Shown here piece by piece: positions 1-7,952 of a stretch of 64,000 nt of DNA. Origin of the DNA: UMGS1696 sp964621165 (GTDB lineage: Bacteria; Bacillota; Clostridia; Oscillospirales; CAG-272); NCBI GenBank assembly GCA_964621165.1, contig CAZULC010000001.1, positions 62,001-126,000 of the forward strand, in the 5' to 3' direction. Both the position numbers and the translations under genes were made by a program. Positions within the stretch are counted from its first letter, which is position 1. Every line of letters starts with the position of its first letter. The notes under the pieces are model-generated. The model was not told where the DNA came from, did no database searches, and saw nothing but the letters and a program-made list of their open reading frames with translations.

Positions 1-88
1 TTATCTGATTTTTCATGTACGTTTTGACGCTCCGTCACATAAAAATCACATAAATTTGCGTAAAATCAACAAAAGTTCAAGATTTATC

Positions 89-107
89 TATAATTCTGTG
101 ATATAAT
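89..107 (+). promoter_or_regulatory. possible promoter of the Gld-type ABC operon
   Basis: Two overlapping TATAAT boxes (89-94 and 102-107) lie 48-66 bases before the first start codon in AT-rich DNA. No good -35 box is spaced 17 bases from either; TCAACA at 66-71 fits the first box weakly. The position suggests the operon promoter, but the match is only partial. Confidence 0.35.
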
Positions 108-154
108 TTTTTAAATCAAGGTACTCAAACCTCTATCGGAAGGAATAACTGTTT

Positions 155-1090
155 ATGATAGAAATAAACAACCTCGTAAAAAACTACGGCCCCAAAACCG
201 CACTGGACGACGTGAGCTTTAAAATAAATAAAGGCGAAATCGTCGGGTTCCTCGGTCCAAACGGCGCGGGTAAATCCACTGCCATGAATATCCTCACCGG
301 TTATCTGTCCTCGAACTCCGGGGAAGTAAAGGTGGGAGGCATCGACATCCTCGAAAACCCCGGGGAAGCAAAAAAACTGATAGGCTTCCTCCCCGAACAG
401 CCGCCCCTATACGTGGATATGAAAGTAAACGAATATCTCAACTTCGTCTACGAAATCAAAGGCTGTAGGCTTAAGCGCGACGCTCATATAGCCGAGGTCA
501 GACAGGTGACAAAAATCGATGACGTGAAAAACAGACTCATCAAAAACCTCTCAAAAGGCTATCGTCAGAGAGTGGGAATCGCTCAGGCCCTGATCGGCAA
601 CCCGCCAGTCATCATATTCGACGAACCCACCGTAGGCCTCGACCCAAAGCAAATTATCGAAATCCGCAACCTCATCCGTAACCTCGGTAAATCCCATACT
701 GTCATACTCTCCACCCATATCCTCAGCGAGGTCCAGTCAGTTTGCGACAGAATCATCATTATAAATGAGGGTAAAATCATAGCCGACGAAAAAACCGAAA
801 GCATAACTCAAGCTGTCGAAGAAAACCGCCGGTACTCCGTAAAAATCTGCGGCCCCGTGAGAGAGGTGCAGAACGCCCTTAATAAGGTTCCCGGAGTGGT
901 TAACGTGGAACAGACAGGAGAGAGAGAGCTGGACTCGTACACATATGTAGTAGAATCCGAAAAAGGCGTGGATATAAGAAAGCCCCTGTTCTACTTAGCC
1001 GCCGAGAAAAACTGGTGCATCCTCGGACTTGAAGCCGTCGGCATGAATCTGGAAGAAGTGTTCATTAAGATAATGGAACGGAACAGCTGA
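155..1090 (+). CDS. ABC transporter ATP-binding protein (GldA-like)
   Basis: Cytoplasmic ATPase expected to power the ABC-2 permease encoded next. Walker A GPNGAGKST is at residues 34-42, the signature LSKGYRQRVG lies mid-protein, Walker B is VIIFDEPTVGLDP, and the switch histidine is in LSTHILSEV. The 311-residue length includes a C-terminal domain of about 90 residues, as in exporter-type ATPases of the CcmA/GldA group. GGAAGGA at 138-144 is a good SD for this ATG. The following genes (permease, GldG-like auxiliary protein, DUF4340 protein) form the arrangement known from Gld-type ABC systems and many Clostridia. The substrate is unknown; gliding is not implied. A 412-base gap holding a family A repeat separates it from the permease, so co-transcription is inferred from function only. 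Confidence 0.9.
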   Translation: MIEINNLVKNYGPKTALDDVSFKINKGEIVGFLGPNGAGKSTAMNILTGYLSSNSGEVKVGGIDILENPGEAKKLIGFLPEQPPLYVDMKVNEYLNFVYEIKGCRLKRDAHIAEVRQVTKIDDVKNRLIKNLSKGYRQRVGIAQALIGNPPVIIFDEPTVGLDPKQIIEIRNLIRNLGKSHTVILSTHILSEVQSVCDRIIIINEGKIIADEKTESITQAVEENRRYSVKICGPVREVQNALNKVPGVVNVEQTGERELDSYTYVVESEKGVDIRKPLFYLAAEKNWCILGLEAVGMNLEEVFIKIMERNS

Positions 1091-1210
1091 CGAAAGTGTG
1101 GAGTCATCTTCGCAGGATTACGCTACCATTGGACAAAGGTGTTCTACACTGCTTGGCTGAATGAGCAAAAGCCCGTGAGGCAGAACCAACGTCCTATTAG
1201 GAAACTAAAT

Positions 1211-1461
1211 CCCGCTGTCTGAATTCGTCCGTGGCAGGCAGGGGGGCGGGAACGTGTACCCGACTAAACAGTTCCTGACTGCCGTCTCCCCTACTACTCA
1301 GGTCAAGGATCGCTCCACTGCTAACCGTCATTCCCACTACTCAGCTTCAGCAAAAAAAAACGGAAAGCACACCCTGCTCAGCTTCGCCATAAAAAGACAG
1401 TGTTTTAAAGTTCTTGCGCAGCTTCTTTCAAGAAGCGCGTCTCCCCTTCGTTCCCCATCGT
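1211..1461 (+). repeat. family A dispersed repeat, copy 1
   Basis: This stretch fills most of the 412-base gap between the ABC ATPase and permease genes. It shares with the copies at 42329-42588 and 45463-45712 (inverted) the opening GGCAGGCAGGGG, the motif CTGACTGCCGTCT, an ACTCAGCTTC block, and the close AGTTCTTGCGCAGCTTCTTT followed by CAAGAAGCGCGTCTCCCC. The end carries the palindrome GCTTCTT-TC-AAGAAGC. The 69-codon open frame inside it has no family features and is not called. No transposase is present, so it is a non-autonomous or structural repeat. Confidence 0.8.
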
Positions 1462-1502
1462 AACCCCTTAAACCGTACTATATTTCATCAGGAGATAAAC
1501 CT

Positions 1503-2210
1503 ATGCTTGCTATTTATAAGAAAGAGATGCGGAATTATTTTACTACTCCGCTTGGATATGTGTTCGTGGCTGTGTTTCTGGCCGTGAGCGGATTCATGTT
1601 CGCGTTTTCTACCATGCAGTCGCAGACTGCGGATGTGTCTGGGTACTTCCAGCTTATGATTTTCGGGTACATCGTCATTGTGCCAATACTTACCATGCGG
1701 TCATTCGCCGAAGAAAGACGGACTAAGACCGAACAGCTGCTTATGACGTCGCCGGTGTCAATTACCTCAGTCGTTATGTCAAAGTTTCTCGCGGCTTATA
1801 CCATGTTCGCCGGAACCGTGGCGGTGTCATGCCTCTATTACCTTCCGCTCAACCTCTACGCGGAGGAACTCAATGTCGGTAAAGCAGTGGGCTGCCTCAT
1901 CGCTATGCTCCTTATCGGTATGTGCTTCATCGCAGTCGGCACCTTCGTTTCAACCCTCACCGAAAGCGCAGTTACCGCGTCAATCGCTACAATGGCCGTG
2001 CTTCTCGTGTTCGCCGCCGCAGGTATCTTCAATAACCTCATCGATACCTACTTCATCAGATATATCCTCGACTGGATTTCCGTCTACTCAAGATACGTTA
2101 ACTTCACCTACGGTATCTTCGATATTTCTGCCGCAGTATACTACGTCTCTATTACGACCGTCTTCCTGTTCCTCGCTGTACGCGTGTACGAGAGACGCAG
2201 ATACGCTTAA
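1503..2210 (+). CDS. ABC-2 type permease (GldF-like)
   Basis: Integral membrane subunit of the exporter powered by the ATPase at 155-1090. The 235 residues give about six hydrophobic segments: near 15-38 (PLGYVFVAVFLAVSGFMFAF), 50-65, 95-115, 125-150, 155-178 and 205-228. The conserved stretch RSFAEERRTKTEQLLMTSPV after the second segment is typical of the ABC-2 permease family used with GldG partners. The start follows AGGAGATAAACCT, a good SD. It is 21 bases before the GldG-like gene, so the two are surely co-transcribed. Substrate unknown; the family call is firm. Confidence 0.88.
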   Translation: MLAIYKKEMRNYFTTPLGYVFVAVFLAVSGFMFAFSTMQSQTADVSGYFQLMIFGYIVIVPILTMRSFAEERRTKTEQLLMTSPVSITSVVMSKFLAAYTMFAGTVAVSCLYYLPLNLYAEELNVGKAVGCLIAMLLIGMCFIAVGTFVSTLTESAVTASIATMAVLLVFAAAGIFNNLIDTYFIRYILDWISVYSRYVNFTYGIFDISAAVYYVSITTVFLFLAVRVYERRRYA

Positions 2211-2231
2211 ACGATAAGGAGAATCCAAATA

Positions 2232-3725
2232 ATGAATAATAGCTTTACCAAATCCCGTAAATTCAAGTACGGCTCCGTCGCCACGGCGTTCACTGTCGCG
2301 TTTATCGCTATCGTCGTTATCTTCAACGTAATCTTCACAGCCCTCGCACGAAAGTATAACTGGTACATCGACCTCACAGCCGAACAGGTCTATACCCTCT
2401 CCGAGGAAGCTAAGGAACTCCTCTCCGACGTGCCTGAGGATGTGGATATCATATTTGCAAGTGACCCCGACGTACTGATGAACGGCACCAACTCTTCCTA
2501 TACACGTATGATATATACCACAGCTCTCCAGATTGAGGAAAACTTCCCCAATATTCACGTCACATGCGAAAACGTGCTCAAAAATCCCGGCTTCTTCCGC
2601 GAGTATTATGATACTGCCGCTACCGATATCGACTCGGACTCTGTTGTCATTGCGTCCGGCGGAGAAGTGCGCGTATATACGGCTGAAGCTTTCTTCACCT
2701 TTTCAGATTTGTCCGACTCTTCAAGCGTGTGGGCGTACAGCGGAGAAAAAAAGATGATTTCCGGCATTATGGCTGTAACCCAGACTGATAATCCAATCGT
2801 CGCGTTCACTACACAGCACGGCGAGGATATTTCTGGTGCTCTCCCACTCTATAAAGTCTTCTCGGAAAACGGCTTCACAGTGGACGCTTACGACCTCACA
2901 AAGGACACTATCGATGACGACTGCCGTATTCTCGTAATCTACAACCCAATCTACGATTTCATCGGCGGCGAGGCTGAGGATCAGTCAACCAATGAGATTG
3001 AAAAAATCGATGCATTTCTCGACCGTTATGGCTGCCTTATGGTGTTCTGCTCTCCGGAATACGTGGACAACCTCACCAATCTCAACGAATTCCTTGAGGA
3101 ATGGGGCATCTCCTACGTCGGCTCTACCACAATCCGCGATAAAGAGAACGCTATGTCAGTAGACGGCTACTCTATCATTGCAGAATATCAGAAGGATACG
3201 CTCGGTGGCTCCATATACCGTGACCTCAACAACCTTTCGACGCCGCCTAAAACCATCATACGAAACTCCGCTCCTATCGAAATACTCTGGGAATCCGGCG
3301 GCGGTCTCAGCGGTTCGAGAGATGTCTCCCCCGTACTTAAGTCACATGACACATCGGAACTTATAGAAAACGGTCTTGTCAAGGAAACCGGCTCATACAA
3401 CGTCGTGACAATTTCAAGGGAATCTAGAATAGTTGACAACGAATACTACTACTCCTATGTCATAGCGTTCGGTTCGCCTACCTTCTCCAACCTCAGCTAC
3501 ATTGACTCCAACGCCTACGCAAACGAGGATATTCTCTCGGCGGCCATGCAGGCTGTGGGACGCGAAAAAGTTCTCGCCGTACTGGATTTAAAGCCCTTTG
3601 ACGACGATGATATCACCATCACCACCGATCAGGCGAACAACTGGACCGTGGCAATGACCCTTGTGCTTCCCGTAATCGTAAGCCTGTGTGGTCTCGTAGT
3701 AATCACAAGGAGAAAGCATTCATGA
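2232..3725 (+). CDS. Gld-family ABC auxiliary protein (GldG-like)
   Basis: 497-residue membrane-anchored protein. One N-terminal transmembrane segment lies near residues 17-39 and one C-terminal segment near 472-492 (VAMTLVLPVIVSLCGLVVI), so most of the protein is extracytoplasmic. The motif DLTAEQVYTLSEEAKELL just after the first segment is the hallmark of GldG/ABC_transp_aux proteins, and a ThuA/GldG-like alpha-beta core follows. In Gld-type systems this protein works with the ATPase and permease. SD AAGGAGA precedes the ATG. It shares the four bases ATGA with the next gene, indicating translational coupling. Role inferred from family and context. Confidence 0.85.
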   Translation: MNNSFTKSRKFKYGSVATAFTVAFIAIVVIFNVIFTALARKYNWYIDLTAEQVYTLSEEAKELLSDVPEDVDIIFASDPDVLMNGTNSSYTRMIYTTALQIEENFPNIHVTCENVLKNPGFFREYYDTAATDIDSDSVVIASGGEVRVYTAEAFFTFSDLSDSSSVWAYSGEKKMISGIMAVTQTDNPIVAFTTQHGEDISGALPLYKVFSENGFTVDAYDLTKDTIDDDCRILVIYNPIYDFIGGEAEDQSTNEIEKIDAFLDRYGCLMVFCSPEYVDNLTNLNEFLEEWGISYVGSTTIRDKENAMSVDGYSIIAEYQKDTLGGSIYRDLNNLSTPPKTIIRNSAPIEILWESGGGLSGSRDVSPVLKSHDTSELIENGLVKETGSYNVVTISRESRIVDNEYYYSYVIAFGSPTFSNLSYIDSNAYANEDILSAAMQAVGREKVLAVLDLKPFDDDDITITTDQANNWTVAMTLVLPVIVSLCGLVVITRRKHS

Positions 3726-5305
3726 TAAAAAAGCAGAAAATTACCGTTATCGCAATGGCCGCGGCGTTCGTCGTCCTTGTGGTGCTGTACCTCGCCGTGA
3801 TCCGTCCGCTTACCGCAGAGACAGAGGACGATTCACCAGCGGTAGAGCTGCTTGACGGCGAGGTGGCAATCTCCGCGAAAGTCACAAACTTCTACATCTT
3901 TGAGCCAATTTCCCGCTCGTCAATCCAGTCAATCGAAGTGACGAACGAGTTCGGGGGGTACAAAATCTACCGCGATGCTTCGGATACGTTCCAGCTGGAC
4001 GGTTACGTCGGACTGCAGTTTGATCCGGAGCTGTTCTCAAGCCTTGTGGTGACAACCGGTTCGCCTACAGCTATGATGAGAGTTGCAACCGATCTCGACG
4101 AAGCCGGGCTTGCGGAATACGGTCTGGACAATCCTCAGGCAAGCTGGACCATCACCAATACATCCGGCGAGGAGTTCACTATTGAAGTGGGGGACAACCT
4201 CATCACGGAAGGGGGATATTACGTCAAATACCAGCCAAGAAACGCCGTGTATATTCTGTCCACCACACTGGCTGACACGGTCCTCCAACCCAGCTACGCA
4301 CTCCTGCAGCCAATTCTCACCGCGGGTATGTCCTCAAACGACTACTTCATGGTAGACGAGTTCACAATCTGGAAGGACGGGGAACTGTTCGTCAATATCG
4401 GCCGCGTCCCGGATGAAGAAAAGTCCGACCCCGACACAATCGTCGAGAACTACATGACCTACCCCAAGCCCGAGGGAGAGAACACCAGCGCGGAATCCCG
4501 GTATGAACTGAACGACGACTTATACTATCAGGTGCTGTACCAGTTCATCGCGCTGCAGGGGGATTCGGTTGTGTCATTCCTGCCGTCGGATGAGGAGCTT
4601 GAAAGCTACGGACTCGCCGACCCGAAATACATCATTAGGTACATGTTCGAGGACTACGAGTTCATAATTCTTGTGTCGGAAAAGCAGGCTGACGGCGGCT
4701 ACTACGCGGTGTCCAACGTCTACGGCTACGCTCTCGTGTGCCATGTTGAAGCCGGGGACAAGCTGTCGTGGCTGGAAAAGGACAAGTTCTCGTGGATTTT
4801 CCCCACGCCGTTCTTTGAGAACATCACAACCATCAAAAGAATCACAATCACCTGCCCCGAGCGGGATATCGACGTTGACTTCCAGCTGACCCACGGCACG
4901 CCGGTTGACGAGGGGAATCCCACCCTTGACGTGCTTGAGGCAAACAGCGGAACCGTCATCAAAAACTCCGAGGTCAGCAACTTCCGCCAGTACTACAAGA
5001 CCCTGCTGAACATCACCAATCAGGAGTACGCGTCTCTGTCGGATGAGGACAGGCTTGCGCTTATAGACGACGAGGACAACGTCATCATGACAATGACCTA
5101 CGAGTCCACTGACGGCAGGTTCTGCGAGTACAAGTTCTACAAGTACGTAGAGGAATCCACAGGCAAGGTCAGCGGAGGCAAGATTTTCGTCACGGTCAAC
5201 GGCGCGGGCGAGTTCTACACCACAAACGATTTAGTGAACAAGGTGCTGAACGACGTATCCCGTGTACTGGACGGACTTGACATTGACGCTTACGGCAGGT
5301 ATTGA
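3722..5305 (+). CDS. DUF4340 domain-containing membrane-anchored protein
   Basis: 527-residue protein with one N-terminal transmembrane helix (about residues 6-26) and a long exported part. Repeated beta-rich blocks such as GLAEYGLDNPQASWTI and LESYGLADPKYIIRYMF match the DUF4340 pattern (YGLDxP followed by a description of the thermodynamic-like field). The ATG at 3722 is preferred to the in-frame start at 3686 because AAGGAG at 3707-3712 sits nine bases before it and because ATGA overlaps the GldG-like stop. DUF4340 proteins commonly follow GldG in such operons and may be an extracytoplasmic partner of the exporter. The molecular function is unknown. Confidence 0.85.
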   Translation: MIKKQKITVIAMAAAFVVLVVLYLAVIRPLTAETEDDSPAVELLDGEVAISAKVTNFYIFEPISRSSIQSIEVTNEFGGYKIYRDASDTFQLDGYVGLQFDPELFSSLVVTTGSPTAMMRVATDLDEAGLAEYGLDNPQASWTITNTSGEEFTIEVGDNLITEGGYYVKYQPRNAVYILSTTLADTVLQPSYALLQPILTAGMSSNDYFMVDEFTIWKDGELFVNIGRVPDEEKSDPDTIVENYMTYPKPEGENTSAESRYELNDDLYYQVLYQFIALQGDSVVSFLPSDEELESYGLADPKYIIRYMFEDYEFIILVSEKQADGGYYAVSNVYGYALVCHVEAGDKLSWLEKDKFSWIFPTPFFENITTIKRITITCPERDIDVDFQLTHGTPVDEGNPTLDVLEANSGTVIKNSEVSNFRQYYKTLLNITNQEYASLSDEDRLALIDDEDNVIMTMTYESTDGRFCEYKFYKYVEESTGKVSGGKIFVTVNGAGEFYTTNDLVNKVLNDVSRVLDGLDIDAYGRY

Positions 5306-5353
5306 TGTACGACGAGAATTCAAAGTCATGAAAAGGAGTAGCGCGTGAAATGC

Positions 5354-5393
5354 TTAGTGTGACTTTGTTTACAGTAAACTGATTTCACACTAA
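5354..5393. promoter_or_regulatory. nested inverted repeat before the DUF6273 gene
   Basis: TTAGTGTGA (5354-5362) pairs perfectly with TCACACTAA (5385-5393), and inside it GTTTAC (5367-5372) pairs with GTAAAC (5374-5379). The element ends about 16 bases before the start codon, next to the SD AAGGAG. It has no T-run on the plus strand, so it is not an ordinary terminator for the upstream operon. A repressor operator or a hairpin that masks the SD are both possible. Confidence 0.5.
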
Positions 5394-5409
5394 AAAAGGA
5401 GTTATATAT

Positions 5410-6027
5410 ATGAACGAAACAATAAACCTCAGCGGAATCGAGTGGGTGGTGCTGGAGAAGCGGGACGGCGATGCTCTCGTTATCTCAAAGGACGCTCTGA
5501 TGATCCGCACCTACGACTCCGACTTCACCGATGAGACATGGGAGTCATGCACACTGCGGGAATACCTCAACAGCAGGTTCTACGACTCACTGGACGATGA
5601 GACAAAAGCCCAGGTGATTTCCACGATTGTAGAAAATCCCGACAATCCATGGTTCGGCACACTTGGCGGTAACGCAACTGAGGACAGGGTGTTCCTGCTC
5701 AGCATTGGCGAGGTTCTGCGGTACTTCGGCGGGGCTGAATCGGGGGAGAGCGGAAAAAATCTGCCCCAGTTCGACTTTGACGGCGAGGGGTACACTCCGG
5801 CAAAGCAGGGCGAGGGCAGCTTCTACTCCGACGGACACGACGCTGACAGACGTGCGGAATACAAAGGAACTCCCGTGTCGTGGTGGCTCCGTTCCCCCGG
5901 CGCTCATTCCGGCTGTGCGGCTTTCGTCTATGAGGACGGCGGAATCGGGGTGCTGGGACTTGACGAATACGCTGTACTTGACGCAGGCGGGGTAGCGGTC
6001 CGTCCGGCAATGCGGGTGAAGATGTAA
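5410..6027 (+). CDS. DUF6273 domain-containing protein
   Basis: 205-residue soluble protein without signal peptide. It shows the DUF6273 pattern: an opening GIEWVVLEKRDGDALVISKD, the block WESCTLREYLNSRFYDSL, the motif PVSWWLRSPG near residue 160 and the closing AVRPAMRVKM. This C-type-lectin-like/FGE-like fold is common in Clostridia, often attached to other domains, and has no settled biochemical role. SD AAAGGAG lies eight to ten bases before the ATG. A nested inverted repeat precedes the gene and an intrinsic terminator follows, so it looks like its own unit rather than part of the ABC operon. Confidence 0.8.
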   Translation: MNETINLSGIEWVVLEKRDGDALVISKDALMIRTYDSDFTDETWESCTLREYLNSRFYDSLDDETKAQVISTIVENPDNPWFGTLGGNATEDRVFLLSIGEVLRYFGGAESGESGKNLPQFDFDGEGYTPAKQGEGSFYSDGHDADRRAEYKGTPVSWWLRSPGAHSGCAAFVYEDGGIGVLGLDEYAVLDAGGVAVRPAMRVKM

Positions 6028-6048
6028 GTCACATAAAAATAAAAAATT

Positions 6049-6081
6049 CGGGTGCTGTTTGATTGCGGTACCCGTTTTTTT
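6049..6081 (+). terminator. intrinsic terminator after the DUF6273 gene
   Basis: CGGGT (6049-6053) pairs with ACCCG (6070-6074), followed by seven T residues. The hairpin starts 21 bases after the stop codon. Confidence 0.75.
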
Positions 6082-6092
6082 ACGCAAAAGCA

Positions 6093-6121
6093 TTGAAATA
6101 GAGAGGAAAATATGGTATTAT
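6093..6121 (+). promoter_or_regulatory. SigA-type promoter for the ComM-like gene
   Basis: TTGAAA (6093-6098), a 17-base spacer and TATTAT (6116-6121) form a near-consensus promoter. An SD-like AAAGGA follows at about 6142, but a family C repeat lies between it and the coding region. Confidence 0.7.
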
Positions 6122-6149
6122 ATTTACAAAATATAAAAAGAAAGGACTA

Positions 6150-6281
6150 AAAAACTTCAGCCTGCCGCTTTTTCTGCGGAAGCTTAAGTTTGTCGTCGTG
6201 GGTTATCAAAAGTCCCTGACTGAACAGGCGCCATTTTTGCCTGTCGGGGCTTTCCGACCCTGCGGGGGCTACCTGCCCGCT
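6150..6281 (+). repeat. family C repeat in the leader of the ComM-like gene
   Basis: Shares with other family C copies the core TTTGTCGTCGTGGG, a variable middle, and the GTCGGGGCTTTCCGAC hairpin (6243-6258) followed by a second GCGGGGGCT hairpin. It lies between the promoter/SD and the conserved first codon at 6282, and its last base abuts that ATG. It is open in the gene frame, giving an apparent 28-residue N-terminal extension that no ComM protein has. Confidence 0.7.
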
Positions 6282-7874
6282 ATGTTAGCTATAACTCATT
6301 CTGCTTCACTTTACGGGGCTGATGGGTACGAGGTCACTATCGAGTGCCAGACTACCCACGGCATACCGTCTTTTGAAATCGTTGGTCTTCCCGACGCCGC
6401 CATACGGGAGTCTGAAAAACGCATTCTCACGGGAGCGGAAAACAGTGGCATGTCCATCCCTCCCTCCGAAATCAGCATAAACCTCGCCCCGGCCGACAAA
6501 AAGAAGGAAGGAACCGCCCTCGAGCTTGCGATTATCGCGGCCATTTACAAAAGCGTAGGCTTACTCGGCGAGGCGGACCTTGACGACTGCTCATTCATAG
6601 GCGAGCTGTCCTTCTCCGGTGAAGTCCGGCCAACAAGGGGAGTTCTCGGCATGGTTGTGGCGGCTATCGACAGCGGCAGAACACGGGTTTTCGTTCCTAT
6701 CGCCAACCTTCGTGAAGCCTCGATTGCCTACCGGGAAGGCGTGGAGATTTACGGCGTGGACTGCATCCGCTCCCTCATCAACTTCTTAAACGGCGACGGC
6801 TGGCTGGAAGAAGCCACGGAAAACCCATACGACAAAATGGATCAGTTCATGTCCTCCGACGACTTCGTGCAGATAAAGGGCCAGGCTGCGGCTAAACAGG
6901 CCATGATCTGCGCGGCTGCGGGGGCGCACAACATCCTGCTCATCGGTCCTCCCGGCTCAGGCAAGTCCATGCTGGCAAAACGTCTCCCAACGATTCTGCC
7001 CCGTCTCAGCTACAGAGAAGCCCTCGAGGCCACAAAAATCTACTCCTGCGCCGGTATGCTGTCGGCTGAGCATCAGTTCATTCTCGAGCGTCCGTTCCGC
7101 TCACCGCACCATTCACTCAGCACAGCCTCTCTCGTCGGCGGAGGAAAAATTCCAATGCCCGGGGAAATAAGCCTGTCCCACAACGGTGTTCTCTTCCTCG
7201 ACGAGTTCCCCGAGTTCCGCAAGGACGCAATCGAAGCCCTCCGTCAGCCAATCGAGGACAAGGTTGTCACAATCACGCGTACGGCGGGTCGGGTAACATA
7301 CCCCTCGTCGTTCATGCTGGTCTGCGCCATGAACCCCTGCAAATGCGGCTACTACGGCTCACCCCACGTGAAATGCAAGTGCAAGCCAAAAGAGATACGG
7401 GACTACCTCGCCAAAATCAGCGGACCCATGCTTGACCGGATTGACATACAGGTTGAGATGCCGGCTCTGTCCTACTCCGAGCTTGCGGGAATGCGTGATG
7501 GCGAAACCTCGGCTGAGATCCGCACCCGGGTTGAAGGAGCGAGAGAAATCGCCCGTGCAAGATTCAAGGAAGCGGGATTTGAGGACTACAGCGTGCGGTC
7601 AAACTCCATGATGGGTCCGGATGAGCTGCTGGAGTTCTGCGCACTTGACAGTGAAAGCTCCAAGGTTCTCGAGATGGTGTTCACGAAAATGCACCTCTCT
7701 GCCCGGGCCTACGACAGGATTCTGCGCGTTGCGAGAACCATATGCGACCTTGAAGCGGCGGAGAATGACGTTTATTCCGACGAGGGCATGATCGGCGGCA
7801 GAATCAAGAAAAGGCACATAGCCGAAGCCGCGCAGATGAGAGCCTTAGACCGGAAGTATTTCAGAGAAGTGTGA
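6282..7874 (+). CDS. comM: YifB/ComM family Mg-chelatase-like AAA+ ATPase
   Basis: Cytoplasmic AAA+ ATPase; ComM of Haemophilus/Acinetobacter is a branch-migration helicase used in natural transformation. The N-terminal ChlI-like/Lon-protease-like domain (VTIECQTTHGIPSFEIVGLP) is followed by Walker A GPPGSGKSMLAKRLP, Walker B GVLFLDEFPEF and the sensor/zinc-like CAMNPCKCGYYG plus a CKCK pair. The 530 residues from ATG 6282 fit the family length (about 500). The frame is also open from a GTG at 6198, but those 28 codons are family C repeat sequence, so 6282 is preferred. No clear SD precedes 6282, leaving how translation starts uncertain. Role in DNA uptake here is inferred. Confidence 0.88.
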   Translation: MLAITHSASLYGADGYEVTIECQTTHGIPSFEIVGLPDAAIRESEKRILTGAENSGMSIPPSEISINLAPADKKKEGTALELAIIAAIYKSVGLLGEADLDDCSFIGELSFSGEVRPTRGVLGMVVAAIDSGRTRVFVPIANLREASIAYREGVEIYGVDCIRSLINFLNGDGWLEEATENPYDKMDQFMSSDDFVQIKGQAAAKQAMICAAAGAHNILLIGPPGSGKSMLAKRLPTILPRLSYREALEATKIYSCAGMLSAEHQFILERPFRSPHHSLSTASLVGGGKIPMPGEISLSHNGVLFLDEFPEFRKDAIEALRQPIEDKVVTITRTAGRVTYPSSFMLVCAMNPCKCGYYGSPHVKCKCKPKEIRDYLAKISGPMLDRIDIQVEMPALSYSELAGMRDGETSAEIRTRVEGAREIARARFKEAGFEDYSVRSNSMMGPDELLEFCALDSESSKVLEMVFTKMHLSARAYDRILRVARTICDLEAAENDVYSDEGMIGGRIKKRHIAEAAQMRALDRKYFREV

Positions 7875-7952
7875 AAAATCAACACAATTCAGCCGGATTC
7901 CCGAAAAAAAACGGCATAAAATCCAATAAACCTTACCGAAAGGATCAAAAAT

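Noticed and set aside
1211..1461. Family A repeat as an insertion sequence
   Set aside because: No transposase frame, no flanking target duplication seen.
1254..1463. 69-codon forward open frame
   Set aside because: Lies wholly within a family A repeat; the other copies do not keep the frame open.
2088..2558. 156-codon reverse open frame
   Set aside because: Antisense shadow over the permease and GldG-like genes.
5587..6093. 168-codon reverse open frame over the DUF6273 gene
   Set aside because: It is antisense to a gene with clear family motifs, overlaps a terminator and has no SD or family features.
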